Assembly: GCF_004295645.1 (NCBI RefSeq)
Contig: NZ_CP034752.1
Location: 4,558,001 to 4,622,000 of the forward strand
Reading direction: 5' to 3'
Length of the DNA: 64,000 nucleotides
DNA from: Limnobaculum zhutongyuii
Lineage (GTDB): Bacteria > Pseudomonadota > Gammaproteobacteria > Enterobacterales > Enterobacteriaceae
Shown: positions 63,744-64,000 of the stretch, in pieces
Numbering within the stretch: the first letter of the stretch is position 1
Layout: each line of letters begins with the position of its first letter
Made by a program: the position numbers and the translations under genes
Notes under the pieces: model-generated
What the model saw: only the letters and a program-made list of their open reading frames with translations
Told to the model about the DNA's origin: nothing
Database searches by the model: none

Positions 63744-64000
63744 TATATTTCTAAGTCCTTGTTATAATTATTTACTAATCATTGACCGACTTACATATAT
63801 TCAATAAGTCGGACGAAAAATACTATGTTTGAGTTATAAGATATGCAAGTATAAAAATGACTATTAAACAATTGATTATATTTTTTCTAATGCGTGTCAT
63901 ATTATTTTATTTATTAATCAATTGGTTATTATTACTTGTTAAATCTATAGTTATTTAAGGGGACTTCGATATAAATATCTTATTGAGTCATCTTATCGAG
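63744..64000. other. AT-rich end of window
   Basis: 257 AT-rich bases, probably the upstream region of the DUF2628-like gene. No gene, repeat or clear promoter seen. Confidence 0.4.

Overview
The window reads as a chromosomal segment of an Enterobacterales bacterium. The enterobacterial-type genes rlmF, yceM/mviM, waaY, ggt and a complete-order aryl polyene (ape) cluster support this. Their divergence from the E. coli forms as I remember them, and the next-door giant adhesin, would fit a Budviciaceae-like lineage (Limnobaculum, Pragia, Budvicia), but that placement is an inference. No rRNA, tRNA, transposase, phage or CRISPR was seen.

Layout. 1-11506 (minus): the first 3,835 codons of a giant BapA-like type I secreted adhesin, with about 28 Ig-like repeats, an FG-GAP-like region and the start of the type I secretion domain; it runs off the left edge. 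11507-12233: an AT-rich gap holding ten copies of a hexamer. 12234-15170 (minus): two paralogous single-pass membrane proteins of unknown function sharing an unnamed ~50-residue unit present four times in total. 15228-29532 (minus): aryl polyene operon apeC to apeR plus a phosphopantetheinyl transferase, in tightly overlapping order; apeQ carries an in-frame stop. 29868-31450 (plus, divergent): a lipoprotein and a methyltransferase, probably the remaining ape genes. 31799-41975 (plus): an unrecognised four-gene unit: Clp-like AAA+ ATPase, small radical SAM protein, a giant zinc-ribbon/kinase-like/SF1-helicase/nuclease protein interrupted by two in-frame stops, and a coiled-coil protein. 42189-48487: a LemA protein, WaaY, a helical-repeat protein, YceM, a serine hydrolase, a frameshifted DUF3137-like gene and a second LemA. 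48488-49527: a gene-free island of direct repeats, hairpins and a heptamer array. 49528-53972 (minus): ggt, a GFA-type zinc protein, rlmF and an EamA permease. 54092-56681 (minus): a third LemA locus with a tandem duplication that left a lemA fragment, plus a GIDE-like membrane protein. 57144-63261 (plus): an M20 amidohydrolase with an MHS-type transporter, an EamA permease and an OPT peptide transporter; a DUF2628-like gene closes the window.

Together the left half is mostly cell surface: adhesin, aryl polyene pigment and its export. The candidate new system is the 31.8-42.0 kb unit. Four genes or loci (apeQ, the helicase twice, the DUF3137-like gene, the lemA fragment) show breakage while neighbouring frames are intact. 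This suggests recent gene decay, phase-like inactivation or sequence error.
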